From Heterohyrax brucei (taxonomy: Eukaryota > Chordata > Mammalia > Hyracoidea > Procaviidae), in assembly GCA_028571685.1 (NCBI GenBank), contig CM053143.1:3663501-3727500 (forward strand): a stretch of DNA of 64,000 nucleotides, given 5' to 3'. Position numbers and translations under genes: made by a program. How positions within the stretch are numbered: position 1 is the first letter of the stretch; each line of letters opens with the position of its first letter. The notes under the pieces were generated by a model that searched no databases, was not told the DNA's origin, and saw only the letters and a program-made list of their open reading frames with translations. This document shows, piece by piece, positions 23,694-34,740 of this stretch.

Positions 23694-24452
23694 AATGGTT
23701 TCCATCAATTTGATTCGAACTCATGGCAACCACGTGTGTGTCAGACTAGAATCATGTTCCAGTGTTTCTACGGTGTTTTCAGTGACTGTCATGAATTAAA
23801 TTGTGTCCCCTCAAAAATGTGGTTAGCAATTTGGCTGGGACTTGATTCCCAGTATTGTACTCCTATCCTCTGTTTTGTGATATTCCTATGTTGTAAATCC
23901 CTAATGCTGCCTGTGTTTAATAGAGCAAGATTCGATTATGTTAGAGAGGTTTAGGGTGGCACTTACCTACAGTCACCTCCCTGATAACAGTGTGAAGCAG
24001 TTTCCCTGGGACATGGCTTATAACATCTTTCATCCTACAAAAGATAAAAGGAAAATGAAGCAGCAGAGAGTCGGGACCCCTCATACAACCAAGAAAGAAG
24101 CACCAGGATTAGAGTATGTCCTTGGAGCTACAGTTCCTGTGTGGAAAAGCTCCTAGTCTAGGGAAAGATCGACAAGAGGGATCTTCCTCAAGAGCCAACA
24201 GAGAGAGAAAGCCTTTCCCTGGAGCTGACAACTTGAATTTGGACTTGTAGTCTACGGCACTGTGAGAGAATAAACTTCTCCTTCTTAGAATCATCTGCTT
24301 GTGGTTTTTATTGCAGCATTAAATGGTTAAGACAGTGGCTGAGATTTTGGAAGCAGATCAGGCCTTCCTCCTGAGGCATCTCTCCGTGGGCTTGAACTTT
24401 CAACCTTTCGGTTTGCCACAGAATGTATTAAGTGCCGCACCACCCAGGGATC
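23694..24452 (-). mobile_element. AfroSINE split by a solitary LTR
   Basis: The tail-side half ('gattcgaactcatggcaacc', 23694-23786) and head-side half (24335-24452, 'ttcaacctttcggtttgcca' and 'gccgcaccacccagggatcc') are collinear pieces of one long-type AfroSINE. They are separated exactly by an LTR. Confidence 0.85.
23787..24334 (+). mobile_element. Solitary MaLR-type LTR inside an AfroSINE
   Basis: A 548-bp LTR fossil running from 'tgtcatgaattaaattgtgt' to '...tggttaagaca', with 'gagagaataaacttctcctt' near its 3' end as in other MaLR LTRs. The flanking 5-base repeats gtgac (23782-23786) and gtggc (24335-24339) match at four of five positions. Confidence 0.85.
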
Positions 24453-26380
24453 CTAGAACTCTGGGAACAGAAACATAATCACCTGGATTTGATACATTCT
24501 TTACTTTACCAGTAAAACATATATCTTTCAGTTCTATGCTTAAAATGTTATTTTTTAATAAAGGAAAATTTAACAAGTAAAACTCCTTTCATTGTATCAG
24601 GAAATGTGGGGAATCTCAGAGTAAAGAAATCCATGGGAAAAAATTTAAAAGTTATCTGAGGTGTTTATTATCATTTTCTGATAGAGTGGTTTGTTGTAAG
24701 AGAAACAATGTAGTGTTAGTATCTGGGAGTGGAAGACCAAAAATAAAAAAGAACTCCTAGCTTGCTTTGTTTTTCTTTTTAGAAAATTCTCTAAGTACTT
24801 TCATTCACTTATTTGTTTACTTATAGAGAAAAGCTTTTTTATTAGTCTCTGTTCACAGTTCAAGAACTTCACTTTTGTAGTTATTTTAGTCCCATAGTGC
24901 TTTTTTAAAAAAATAAAATTTAATTTTACCCCATTTGTCTTGGTACTGACAGCACGCTGAAACCCACTATTAATACTGACAGCCTTAATGGCTTACAGAG
25001 CCAGTAAAGATGCACATCTTTTTAATAAAAGAGAGCAAGAGGAGATGAGGGCTCTTCCAATAATACTGCTAACAGCAGAGGTTACTATAAAAGAATGCCT
25101 CTTTGTGAGAATATTTTCTATGTGCAACTGTGGCAACAGAAATTCAACATAAATTTTTAATTCATTAAGTTATTTATTTTAAGATTACTACAATCAGTAG
25201 TGCCACTAGACCAGAAAAGCTTTACAAAGTAGTCCAATGTGTGGTTTGAGGACCACAGGAGTCTCTGAGATCTTTTAACAAATCCATTCATTCAAAACTA
25301 TTTTCATAATAGTATCAAGACACTGTCTATTTTATCTTGATGACATTTTGTATTAATGTACAAAAGTAACCATATGCATGATTCAAGGCAGTGGTATCAA
25401 ACTGTATTCATCACTGCTATGGGTATGGGCACAAATGTGCAGATACATACATGCGCAAATACACATGCACACATACACAGAGCATAAACTAACAAAAATT
25501 ATTGAGTTTATTGAATATCATCTTTCAGGTAGGCATATGTTTTCTGTTCTACGAAAAATATGCTTGCAGCACATGTGCCACGTAAATGTATGATGGGCAT
25601 CTCTAACAAAAGCTTCTGTGATTGAGTTGAGAGCTGACTTGGCCTCTTATTTCATACGCTATGTTTTCACCTGGGGGAACAACTGGCATACTAATTATGA
25701 ACATGACGCAGGACTGGGCAGCATTTCATTATATTATATATAAGGCTGCCACATGGAGGAACTACCTTAATGGCACTTAGCGACAATGGCAACAAAAGAT
25801 TCAAAGTGCAGAACAGGCCAGTGAATTTTAAGGAAACAAATTACGGAAAGTTCATAATCTTTAAGAAACTGATTTTCCTGCTTTTAAAATACTTTCAAAG
25901 AGTAATATCCACAATTATCTAAAAAGTCTGTCAAACTATTAGTCATTTTTAAAGCACATGTACATGTGAGAACAAATTTCTTATGTCTCCACGAAAGTGA
26001 CAAAGAAAAATCCAGTTATCTATTTTGATTTAATTAACTTAGACATTTTAGATTTGAAAAAAGTAAATCAGTGGTACTCTTCTCAATATTGTTTGTTTTA
26101 ATTTTGAACAATATTTTTTTAATTAAAACAGTAGTATTGGCTTCTGATAATTTTCTTATTTTAAAATTGACTAGTAAGTATTTTTAAACATTTACTTTTA
26201 ATCTTAATGCAGTAAATAGGGATAAACAACAAAAACTCTGTGGTTCTTGTTAATTTTGCTTCAACTCTTGACAGCGAAGAATATTAGAGATTTGAATTCT
26301 CTGTCAGGTAGTTCTAGTGCCTTTCTTTTACTAGAAAGTAATCTGATGCGTTATGTTGAGTGACTACTGGCCAAGGCTAA
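24453..26380. other. AT-rich DNA without a recognised gene
   Basis: Apart from the RTE tail at 25705-25797 I recognise nothing. Open frames here are short and lack domain signatures. Confidence 0.4.
25705..25797 (+). mobile_element. RTE LINE 3' end fragment
   Basis: Matches the last about 95 bases of RTE-1 and RTE-2: 'gcaggactgggcagcatttc' followed by a degenerate tail and 'cgacaatggcaacaaaa'. The family form is 'gcacctaacaacaacaac'. Only the 3' end is present, as expected from severe 5' truncation. Confidence 0.65.
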
Positions 26381-27975
26381 CTGCTCAGCTACGGTGCAGC
26401 AGGGCAGACTGGACTGAAGGGAAGAGACTGGGATGGGTTGTTCATAGCACATAGTAAGGCTGACAGGGAGGGCTGGGAGTCAGTGCTTGACAGGTTCTGG
26501 TATGCCTGTGCTGCTCAGAGGGTATGATGTTCAGCACATGCTGCAGGTCGGTGGGAAGGGGGAAGGAGGTTGTGATGTGTGTAGATAAGGTATATGTGGG
26601 AAAGAAGAGAGAAAAAGAGAGACCAGAGACAAAAACAAATGAACAACAAGGAAGGCTGCTAAAGGAGCTTGCTGCTGGAGTAGAGAGATGAAAAACTGAG
26701 AAATGGAGAAAAACAAAAGGAAAAAAGAAAGAGAGAAATAAAAAATAATAACTAGACAACGATTTGGAAAATAAGAAAAGAAAGGCCCTCAGGAGTCATA
26801 CTGGCACTTCTGTGAAGACCAAGGAAATGTCTCCCAGGATACATAGTGTAGCCAGGCTAGAAGGAGCACAAATATACGGTACCAGATGTTCAGGAGACAG
26901 GAAATTAAGCTAAGTATATTGAGACGAGCTATGAGTTGGAATTGACGTGATGGTAGTGGGTTTGGTTTTTGGCTTTTGGAGAGATGATAACTGAGGAATG
27001 GAGAAAGACAGAAAGCAAAAAAGAGAAAAAAGAAAAAGACAAATCTCCCCAGGAATTCCACTGATGCAGCTGCCAAGAATGGGGAAGTGAGTCCTAAATG
27101 GTGCTAAGAAAAACAAACAAACAAAAAATTCCCCCAGCATCCCAGTTGAACACACTTCACAGCCTTTCAGGAAGAAGCAAAGATAGCATATGGAGCCAAG
27201 TGTTCAAAAGAAAGGAGAGGGAGGTGGTGGGAGGCATGGAAAAAACAGAACAAATGAAAAAAGGCAACACCAACTATAGACATATAGACACATGGTGATC
27301 AGGGAGCCAGCCAATATGTGTGGGGTGAATCTAAATGGCTGGGGTTGAAGTAGTTGCCTCCTGGCCAAGAGATTGTAGCCAGGAAGCGGAGGAGGCTGAG
27401 GGTTGGGGAGAAAGGGTGAAAGTCAGGAAAACTTATTTCACTGGTTACTCAAAGATTTCTGTCCCGCTGAAAGTTCTGTGAAGCTGCTTTCCCTGCTCCC
27501 TGACAGTGATCTCTGATGTAGACATGGAAAATCTAAGTGATGCATATACTGTACTACCCAGCTGGCTGAGCCACAGTAGCTAGCCAGGAAGCTGCAGAGG
27601 TAGAGCAGCTGGGAGAGTGTGCGGAATGGTGAGACCATGTGTCTCACTGGTTACCAGGTACTTTGTCTCCTTCTGGGATTTCCATGAAGCTGCTTTCCTG
27701 TGTTCCCATGTCTGCTGATCTCTAGCAGCAGTCCAAAGGATGAATCTGAACTATGACCACTGCTAGGGGATTTCTGCTCACACCTCTTTTCGTTCTCTGT
27801 TTTGTAGCAGTTCCTTATTCCATTTGTTGTTTGGTTGAGTTCTTTATGACTTCATTTGATGGTTTCAGTTCCAGGATTGATGTTTGTCTCTGTTTTACTT
27901 AGTTTTCAGTGTCTTTGCTTTGGAGGGTAGGTGTGGTACATGTGTCTTTGGAACCATGTTGGTCAGAAGACAGTC
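26381..27975 (-). repeat. LINE 5'UTR-like block with internal tandem duplications
   Basis: Purine-rich, non-coding on the plus strand. It ends at 27960 with 'ggaaccatgttggtcagaag', which on the minus strand looks like an L1 5' start. Two related units lie around 27355-27540 and 27560-27745: 'tagccaggaagc', 'cactggttac' and 'gaagctgctttcc' recur about 205-210 bp apart. Another related pair starts at about 26682 and 26979 ('gagagatga...ctgag'). The L1 5'UTR identity is a guess based on these features. Confidence 0.4.
26928..26980 (+). mobile_element. AfroSINE tail fragment
   Basis: 'gctatgagttggaattgacg' followed by 'gtagtgggtttggtttttgg' is the AfroSINE tail. The head is absent. It lies between two related units of the surrounding block. 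Confidence 0.7.
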
Positions 27976-28489
27976 CTTGTTAATTTGTGTTAGTGTAAAA
28001 TGACCCTGAGCCCCAAATATTTGAGAACTGCTATCAAAGTGTATGGAGATTTGTTATTGGTAAGACTTCAAAACTTGACAAAAACACAAATAGACAAATC
28101 AGCATTTATAAATGTGAAACTTAAAAATCTTTGCTTGATCAATTTCCTTCACCAATGTTCATTGAAATTGCTATATTTATGAAATATTGGCTTTTTGGGA
28201 GAATGAGATCTATCACTGAGGCTCTATTGTTATTCTTTGTTTGATTCCAGAATGTCAATCCAGCAAGTAATTTTCTTAGAAATTTTGACCAGTGGTGACA
28301 CAACATCAAGAATGTTTGCCACCTTTCTGTTTTTCTCACTTTTAGCAAGAAACAATTTATCTTATTAATGAGAAAAGCAAAATAAACATTGAAGAAACCC
28401 TTCTATTTCTCATGTAAAAGATGTTACAAATGACAAAAGTGGTGTGAGATCAAGAAGTAAAAACGAATACCTAACAAACGCATGAAGAA
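27976..28489. other. No recognised feature
   Basis: AT-rich sequence; only short, unrecognised open frames. Confidence 0.4.
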
Positions 28490-30200
28490 TCTACCAAATT
28501 AACACTAACATGAAAATTGGTGATACTCACTGTTAAGGGTGTGCAAAACTGGCAACAGGATTTCATATTCAGTGGAATTATAATCTGGCCCTTTTAGAGG
28601 ACAGTTTGGCCTCTAAAAGATACAATGTGTGCATCTTACCTAATAATTGCACTACTCTCAGAAATTCAAGCTGGATTCAGAAGAGGAAGTGGAATCAGGG
28701 CTGTCATCACTGATGTCAGATAGATCTTGGCTGAAAGCAAAGAATACCAGAAAGATGTTTACCTGTGTTTCATTGACTACGCAAAAGCATTCAACTGAGT
28801 GGATCATACTAAATTATGATTAATGTTGTGGAGAATGGGAACTCCAGAATATCTAATTGTGCTTTAGAGGAATTTGTATATTGATCAAGAGGCATTCGTG
28901 GGAACAGAACAAGAGAACACTGCATAGTTTAAAGTCAGGAAAGGTGTGTGTCAGGGTTGTATCCTTTCACCATACCTTTTTAATCTGTATATAATCCAAG
29001 AAACTGGTTTATACAAAGGAGAACAGGCATCAGAATTGGAGGATGATTCATTAACAACCTGCGTTAGGGGGACAATGCCACCTTACTTTCTGGAAATGAA
29101 GAAGATTTGAGACACTGACTGATGAAGATCAAGGACCAAAGCCTTCAGTATGGATTGCACCTTAACAACAGGAAAACAAAAATCCTCACAACTGGACCAG
29201 TAAGCAACATTGTTATAAATGGAGAAAAGATTGAGGTTGTCAAGGATTTCATTTTCCTTGGGTCCGCAATCAAAGCCCATGGCAGCAACAGTCAAGAAAT
29301 CCAGAGATGCATGACATTGGGAAAATCTGCAAAGAGTGTCTTTAAAGTATTCAAAAGTAAAGATACCACCTTGAAGACTAAAATGAGCCTGACCTAAGCC
29401 ATGGTGTTTTCAGTTGCATCATATGCAGCAAAAGCTGGACGAAGAGCAAGGAAGACAGAAGAAGAATTGATGTCTTTGAATTGTGGTGTTGGGGAAGAAT
29501 GTTCAATGTACCACGGACTGCCAAAAGAACAAACCGACCTGTTTTGGAAGAAGTACAACCAGAGTGTTCCTTGGAAGCAAAGATGGCAAGATTACATCTT
29601 ACATACTTTGGACGTGTTGTCAGGAAGGATCAGCCCCTGGAGAAGGATATCATGCTTGGTGGAGTGGAGGGTCAGTGAAAAAGAAGAAGACCCTAGACTA
29701 GACGGATTGACAAAGTGGCTGCGGCAATGGGCTGAAGCATAAAAACAATTGTGGACGTTCCGCAAGACTGGGCACTCTTTTGTGTTGTTCTTCATAGGGT
29801 TGCTATGAGTCAAAATCGACCTGATGGCACCTAACAACAACAATAATTGCACTTCTAATAAAAACATCCTTGGAACAGGTATATATATGCTAAATTGTAT
29901 AAATAGAGGATACTCATTGTTTTTGTTGATGGGAATTTGGAAACAACCTAAAAAGACATCCATCAGGGATTAATTAAATAAGTGATGTGAAAGCCAGCAG
30001 ACAGATTTGTACACAGACATGAAAATACATGTAGTTTTTAGATACAGTGAGATAGCAATATTTTACCACATGTAAAGTGTAGAAATACCATGATTCTTTT
30101 ATAAGAAGACTCTGTACATGTGTATACATTTACATGTGTGTTTATGTATATATATTGCGTGTATGTTTGTATAAAACATGTCTATCTGCATAGACAAAAC
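28490..30200 (+). mobile_element. Ancient L1M-type fragment split by RTE-2
   Basis: The outer parts (about 28530-28653 and 29842-30190) read as one continuous piece of the 3' part of an ancient L1 ORF2: 'aattgcacttctaat' then 'gggaatttggaaacaaccta' and 'gacatccatcagggattaat'. Very diverged, with no open frame. It is older than the RTE-2 insertion within it. Confidence 0.6.
28654..29841 (+). mobile_element. RTE-2: RTE/BovB-like LINE, 5'-truncated, with target-site duplication
   Basis: About 1.19 kb, flanked by a perfect 12-base duplication aataattgcact (28642-28653 and 29842-29853). The translation in pieces shows 'QAGFRRGSGIRAVITDV', 'CFIDYAKAFN', 'GCILSPY', 'INGEKIEVVKDFIFLGSAI' (29215-29270) and 'MWCWGRMFNVPRTAKRTNR' (29481-29540). 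The YADD site is destroyed: the region near 29064 reads with a stop in place of Tyr. The tail is 'gttgctatgagtcaaaatcg' then 'cacctaacaacaa'. It is a dead, truncated copy. Confidence 0.93.
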
Positions 30201-30318
30201 TTTTTTGGAGGCTGTATGCCAAACTATCTCGAGCTATTTTATCTTAGGAGATTCAGTTATGGATGATTTTTCATTTTCCTGTGCTATTTTTGTCTTCCTT
30301 TTAAAAGGTGGACTAGCA

Positions 30319-30472
30319 GGAGCCCTAGTGTCGCAGTAACGCATTTGGCTGCTGACCAAAGGTCAGCAGTTGGAATCCACCAGCCGCCCCTTAGAAACAC
30401 TATGGAGCAGTTCTGTTCTGTCCTGTAGTGTCACTATAAGTTGTAGTCTACTCATTGGCAGTGGGTTTTGGT
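30319..30472 (+). mobile_element. AfroSINE
   Basis: Complete plus-strand copy: head 'ggagccctagtgtcgcagta', middle 'gaccaaaggtcagcagttgg', tail 'cactataagttgtagtctac'. Confidence 0.88.
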
Positions 30473-31998
30473 GCACCACGGGGAAATGTAATTGCATTTC
30501 AGTCTCATCCTTAACAGACTGCATTACTTGAATCTGTTATTTTTAGCTGTAGTAGCTCATTAAATGTTAGCTGTGTTTCACTGGAGCACAATCAACTCAC
30601 AATTTGGATACTACTTAAATCATAGATTTGACATACCGATGAATTAATGGTTTTGATGTAGAAATTTATGAGTTTTAGAGAGTAAACCTTCTGTGAACTC
30701 CTTCCTCTATTTAACTAGTTTCTTAGAATTGATAACCTGACCACTATAATCCAGTCATTTTAAACTCTCCCTGCAATGCAATGCTGCAAAACCTTGTAGT
30801 GGGAAATAGAGGGAAAAAAATGATCTACTTATTTATTTATTTATTGCCATTATAATCTTGTACCTAGAAAATATGAGAGAAGAACTCTAAGACATAGTAG
30901 AAAGGGAAAGTATTTTCTCCTTACCAACTCAGGAGAGTCAAAATTTCATTCTACTGTGTAAAACATTTATTTCTCTGCTTCTTAATAATGTCATATATAA
31001 AATAGGATGTACACTACTGATCATTGCTGATATGGGAATGCATTTTTGTGATTGATATTTTTGTGAAAGCATTTTTTTCTAGTAGGGTTTTTGTTTTGCT
31101 TTGCAATAGAAATCTTACTATTCACGTTTTAGGAGCTGTACAAAAACTAATACAAATTTAAAAGAATAAATTCTACCATGAATAAAATCACATCCCAGGG
31201 TATAGTGACTGCTTGTATGAGGCACACACCCTCTACATGACTTTTAAATGTAGTGTTAGTCTACTGGGGGGAAAAAACTGCAAAAGAACACAAAGGAAAA
31301 TACGACAGACATGTCAGATATAGCTACCTCAGTTTCATACCAGGTAAGATTAGCGATTAGAAGCAGAACAAAAGCAAAACCAGAAGTTACACCGGGCTTA
31401 GTTCCATGCTAGAAGGTATGGTTGTTTTTATGAAAATATTTGAAAGAGATGACCTGTTCATCACTGAGTCCCATATATATTACATTTTAATGTGTAATTT
31501 ACACATTTAACATGTAAATAAAATATTAAAACAATAAAATCAATATGAAGTGATACACGTGAGAAATACTGATGATAGTATATAGTAGTATAGAATTGTC
31601 AAATAAATATGGACAATGAGAGCTGCAACTTCATAGAAGGGAGACGTGGGGAAATGTGAAATGCAGGCATTCAGAAGGATGAAGATGAGCTGGGTCTAAG
31701 ACAATGATTAGAATTTTGTGAGGAGGCAATTAGGAGGTAGATCCTGGAGTAAATTCCAGAAGCAGCAGAGCAATGATCAGTAAGTTGTCAATTCACTTGT
31801 GAAACATTATCTATTACTTCTGATGAACTAGACAACAAGTTGATAGAGCATTCCTGACAATGTCTATTATCTTCTGAATTCTTAGGCATTTACTGTTATC
31901 TAAGAAGGTGTAGAACATTTAAAGACCCTTTTTCTTCATGTATACTCTTTGTTAATCATACTAGCAGCTCTTCTATGAAAAGCTTGTGTGGATAACTT
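30473..31998. other. AT-rich DNA without a recognised gene
   Basis: Nothing recognised beyond a short (tta)n-like run near 30828-30845. No open frame of note. Confidence 0.4.
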
Positions 31999-32175
31999 GA
32001 AGTTTATTGAGCATCTCCTATCCGCAGCTATCTGCTTTCCTCCTCATGGGAATACTCAGATGTATTCTTATTTTCATTTTATGACTGAGACTCCGAGTAG
32101 CTTTCCTAGAGTCACGTGTTCTACAAAAGCTGGAGTTGAATCCATCACTCTCTCTCATCCTAAGCCCTGTGATAT
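31999..32175 (-). mobile_element. MIR SINE
   Basis: Reads in reverse MIR order: 'tttattgagcatctcctatc' (core/3' side), then 'attttcattttatgactgag' and 'ctttcctagagtcacgtgtt'. This corresponds to the MIR pattern of a tail with 'attttacagatgaggaaact' and 'cttgcccaaggtcacacagc'. Ancient and diverged. Confidence 0.7.
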
Positions 32176-32933
32176 TTTTACTGTGCAGTGTTGCTTTCAG
32201 ATATATCTTAGGTTTTCTTCTTTTCAACACTTAAGTGCTTTCTGAGGTTGTGATGTGTTCGTGGATTTATTTTGTTCTTCCACACACTGAAGGACAATTT
32301 TATCTTTACTGCTTTACAATGTCGAAGAGTGATTGTGTCTTAGAAATGTGAGTCTAACTGCTTACAAAAATCAATGAGCCTGTGACTGATTTCCCTAAAT
32401 ATCATTTACAGTAGATGTCTCTAGACAGAAATAGCAATGTGAAAAACTATTGCACATATGAAAATCTTCAGGATTAAATTCAAAAGTATCATTGCCTCAG
32501 CTTTGTTTCTGAGACCAGAATGCAATTTTTTTTTTTCTTTTTGGCATTAATCTTTTAAACTGAGAAAATGTGAAGGTAATTTATTGGATTAAAAGCATAC
32601 TTATGGGAATAAACTAAGTGGCAGTGTATAAATCATTTTATCCAGTAAAACTAAAAAGTGAAAAAAGCCAGTTGTTATGGTATCTTCCTAGGTAAACCTA
32701 TGTGTTACTGATTTTTGAGAAAAAAATGTCAGGGTCAAGTGGTTATGAAGCAGAAAGAAACAAAGAAGCTTTAGAAGATAAGGAAATAAAGTAGAAGGGA
32801 AAAGTCATTAGATTGTTTTCTCTACGGTATGCAATTTATTGGGCATCAAATTACTATCTGCTGTACTCTCATTTTAGTCCCTCTTCTGTATGACTTACTG
32901 GGTTGATCCATATGATTTCAGCTTTTTTATGGT
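32176..32933. other. No recognised feature
   Basis: AT-rich, no recognised element or gene. Confidence 0.4.
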
Positions 32934-33097
32934 GTCCTGCTGGCATAGTGGTTAAGTGCTGCGGCTGCTAACCAGGAGGTTGGCAGTTTAAATATGACGT
33001 GGCTTCTTGGAAACTCTTTGGGACAGTCCTACTCTGATCTATAGGGTCACCGTGAGTCAGAATCGACTCAGCGGCAGTGGAGTTTTGCTTTGGTGGT
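32934..33097 (+). mobile_element. AfroSINE
   Basis: Well preserved: 'gctggcatagtggttaagtg', 'gctgctaaccaggaggttgg', 'ctatagggtcaccgtgagtc', 'agaatcgactcagcggcagt'. Its tail abuts the next SINE directly. Confidence 0.92.
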
Positions 33098-33291
33098 CGC
33101 TGTGTGCCGTTGACTCTGACTCATAGCAACCCTGTAAGACAGAGGGAAATTACTCCGTAGGATTTCCCAATCTGTCATCTTCATGGGAACAGATCACCAT
33201 GTGCCTCTTCTCATGAAGTGACTGGTGGGTGACCTTTGACCTTACAGTTTGCAGCTGAATGCTTAACCATTTCACCATTAGGTTCCTTTCC
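33098..33291 (-). mobile_element. AfroSINE (long type), inverted relative to its neighbour
   Basis: Starts in the tail on the plus strand ('gttgactctgactcatagca', 'accctgtaagacagaggg') and ends in the head ('gctgaatgcttaaccatttc'). With the preceding copy it forms a tail-to-tail pair. Confidence 0.88.
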
Positions 33292-33295
33292 TTGA

Positions 33296-33590
33296 CTGTA
33301 CCAGTCTGTTACTAGATTATTTCACAGATCCTATGATGTCATCCACTCATCTGTCAGTCTGTAGTCTTGTGGTAGCTTACAGGTTTCTAAGATGCTAAAA
33401 GCTATGCCACCAGTATTTGAAATATCAGCAATGTTACCCATGGTGGACAGGTTTCAGCAGGACTTAGAGGCTAAGACAGACTAGGAAGACCGATTTGTTT
33501 GTGTACTCCTCTCACATCAATGACGATGAATACAGCATAGGAGCAGTCAACATTTTGATCTGTTAGACCGAAAGCCTACTCAAAAGCAAC
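33296..33590 (+). mobile_element. RTE LINE 5' region fragment
   Basis: Contains 'gatgctaaaagctatgccac', 'cacccatggtggacaggttt'-like sequence (here 'gttacccatggtggacaggt') and 'ggctaagacagactaggaag'. These are phrases I associate with the 5' non-coding region of the afrotherian RTE. No open frame remains. Assignment is from memory of the family. Confidence 0.5.
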
Positions 33591-34356
33591 AAACAACACC
33601 AAAGATAATATGAACCTTATGGTAAAATTCACATTGCATCCTGTGAAAGGAAAAAACTCTAAAATACGTTAAAGGAGAAAAGTGCATAAAGCAATTCTGT
33701 TTTCCTGTTATTTTCACTCTATACAGTCTTCCTTGTCTCTTTTGTTTGCTACCAAAACTTCCGCTGCTGTCCCTGTTTGGGAAAGGATCAACTGCAGATA
33801 CTTAGCTCAGAGTCTTCTCTTGGTTAACGCTTGAATTTATGATTGCCAGCTGATCACCTAAGCTTGACTAGAACTTAATACTTAAAACAAATCATTCAAC
33901 TATTGCCTGAGAATACCATTACTACTGTGTGTTCCTTCACAATCCTTAATGTTATTAAGATTGTGTTGGACTATATTATTTTTCATGCATTCTTGCTCAC
34001 AAATACCCGTCTCTTACTGAACTTTCATACTTACAAAATAATGTCAATTGTGTCTCCACATCAGAAGGCTTCTCTTCATTCCTCTCCCTGTAGTTATAAG
34101 TCCGTATCATACAGCTATTACTATCCAGAGTGCATTGCCTCTAGTCTTTTCTTTCTTATAAACAATACACTATTTATTAATTTCCTAATGCTCCTTCCAG
34201 ATATGATCTGTGGCTTTCTATATGGGGAATATTAAACACAATCTTCTCAGTCTATACTTTCAGGGTTTCATTTTCTTCCTTTATACTTTCATTTCAACTC
34301 TGTCTCTTAAGCATCCTGTATTGCAGCCACTTTAGACTACTTCCCGTTCCTCTGTC
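33591..34356. other. No recognised feature
   Basis: A 110-codon plus-strand open frame (33903-34235) is hydrophobic but matches no family I know. It is treated as chance in AT-rich DNA. Confidence 0.4.
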
Positions 34357-34735
34357 TGTCTTAGCTCCTAGTGCTACCGTAATGAAAATGTCACAAGTAG
34401 GTAGCTTTAAAGAATAGAAATTTGTTGTCACAGTTTTAGAGACTAGAGGCTCAAATTACACGTCAACTCTTTGTCCTTCCCTGTCAGTGACACCAGATGC
34501 CCCTTGTAGATGGATCTTTGCAAGATCTTTTACCTCTGTATATGTTTCTCCAAGTCTGTTTTCCTTTTTGGGGAGACACCACTAAGAAGGGATTGGATTT
34601 GAATTGAATGTTACTCCTGTATGACCTCGTAAGCATATCCAAAGAAAAACATCTTTCCAAGTAGGATCACATTCACAGGTAGAAGGGTTAAAGTTTCAAC
34701 ATATCTTTTAGAGGGACACAGTTCAGTCCATAAAA
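34357..34735 (-). mobile_element. Solitary MaLR-type LTR
   Basis: A 379-bp LTR fossil in minus orientation: on the plus strand 'tgtcttagctcctagtgcta' to 'gacacagttcagtccataaa'. Flanking 5-base repeats ctgtc (34352-34356 and 34736-34740) are identical. More diverged from the other LTRs of this window, so probably older. Confidence 0.75.
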
Positions 34736-34740
34736 CTGTC

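Noticed and set aside
26442-27155. Minus-strand frames rich in Phe, Ser and Pro
   Set aside because: They are translations of the purine-rich repeat block read on the pyrimidine strand; low complexity.
29401-29742. 113-codon frame as a host gene
   Set aside because: The reading is a mixture of frames of the RTE-2 C-terminal region; an adjacent frame gives the RTE motifs.
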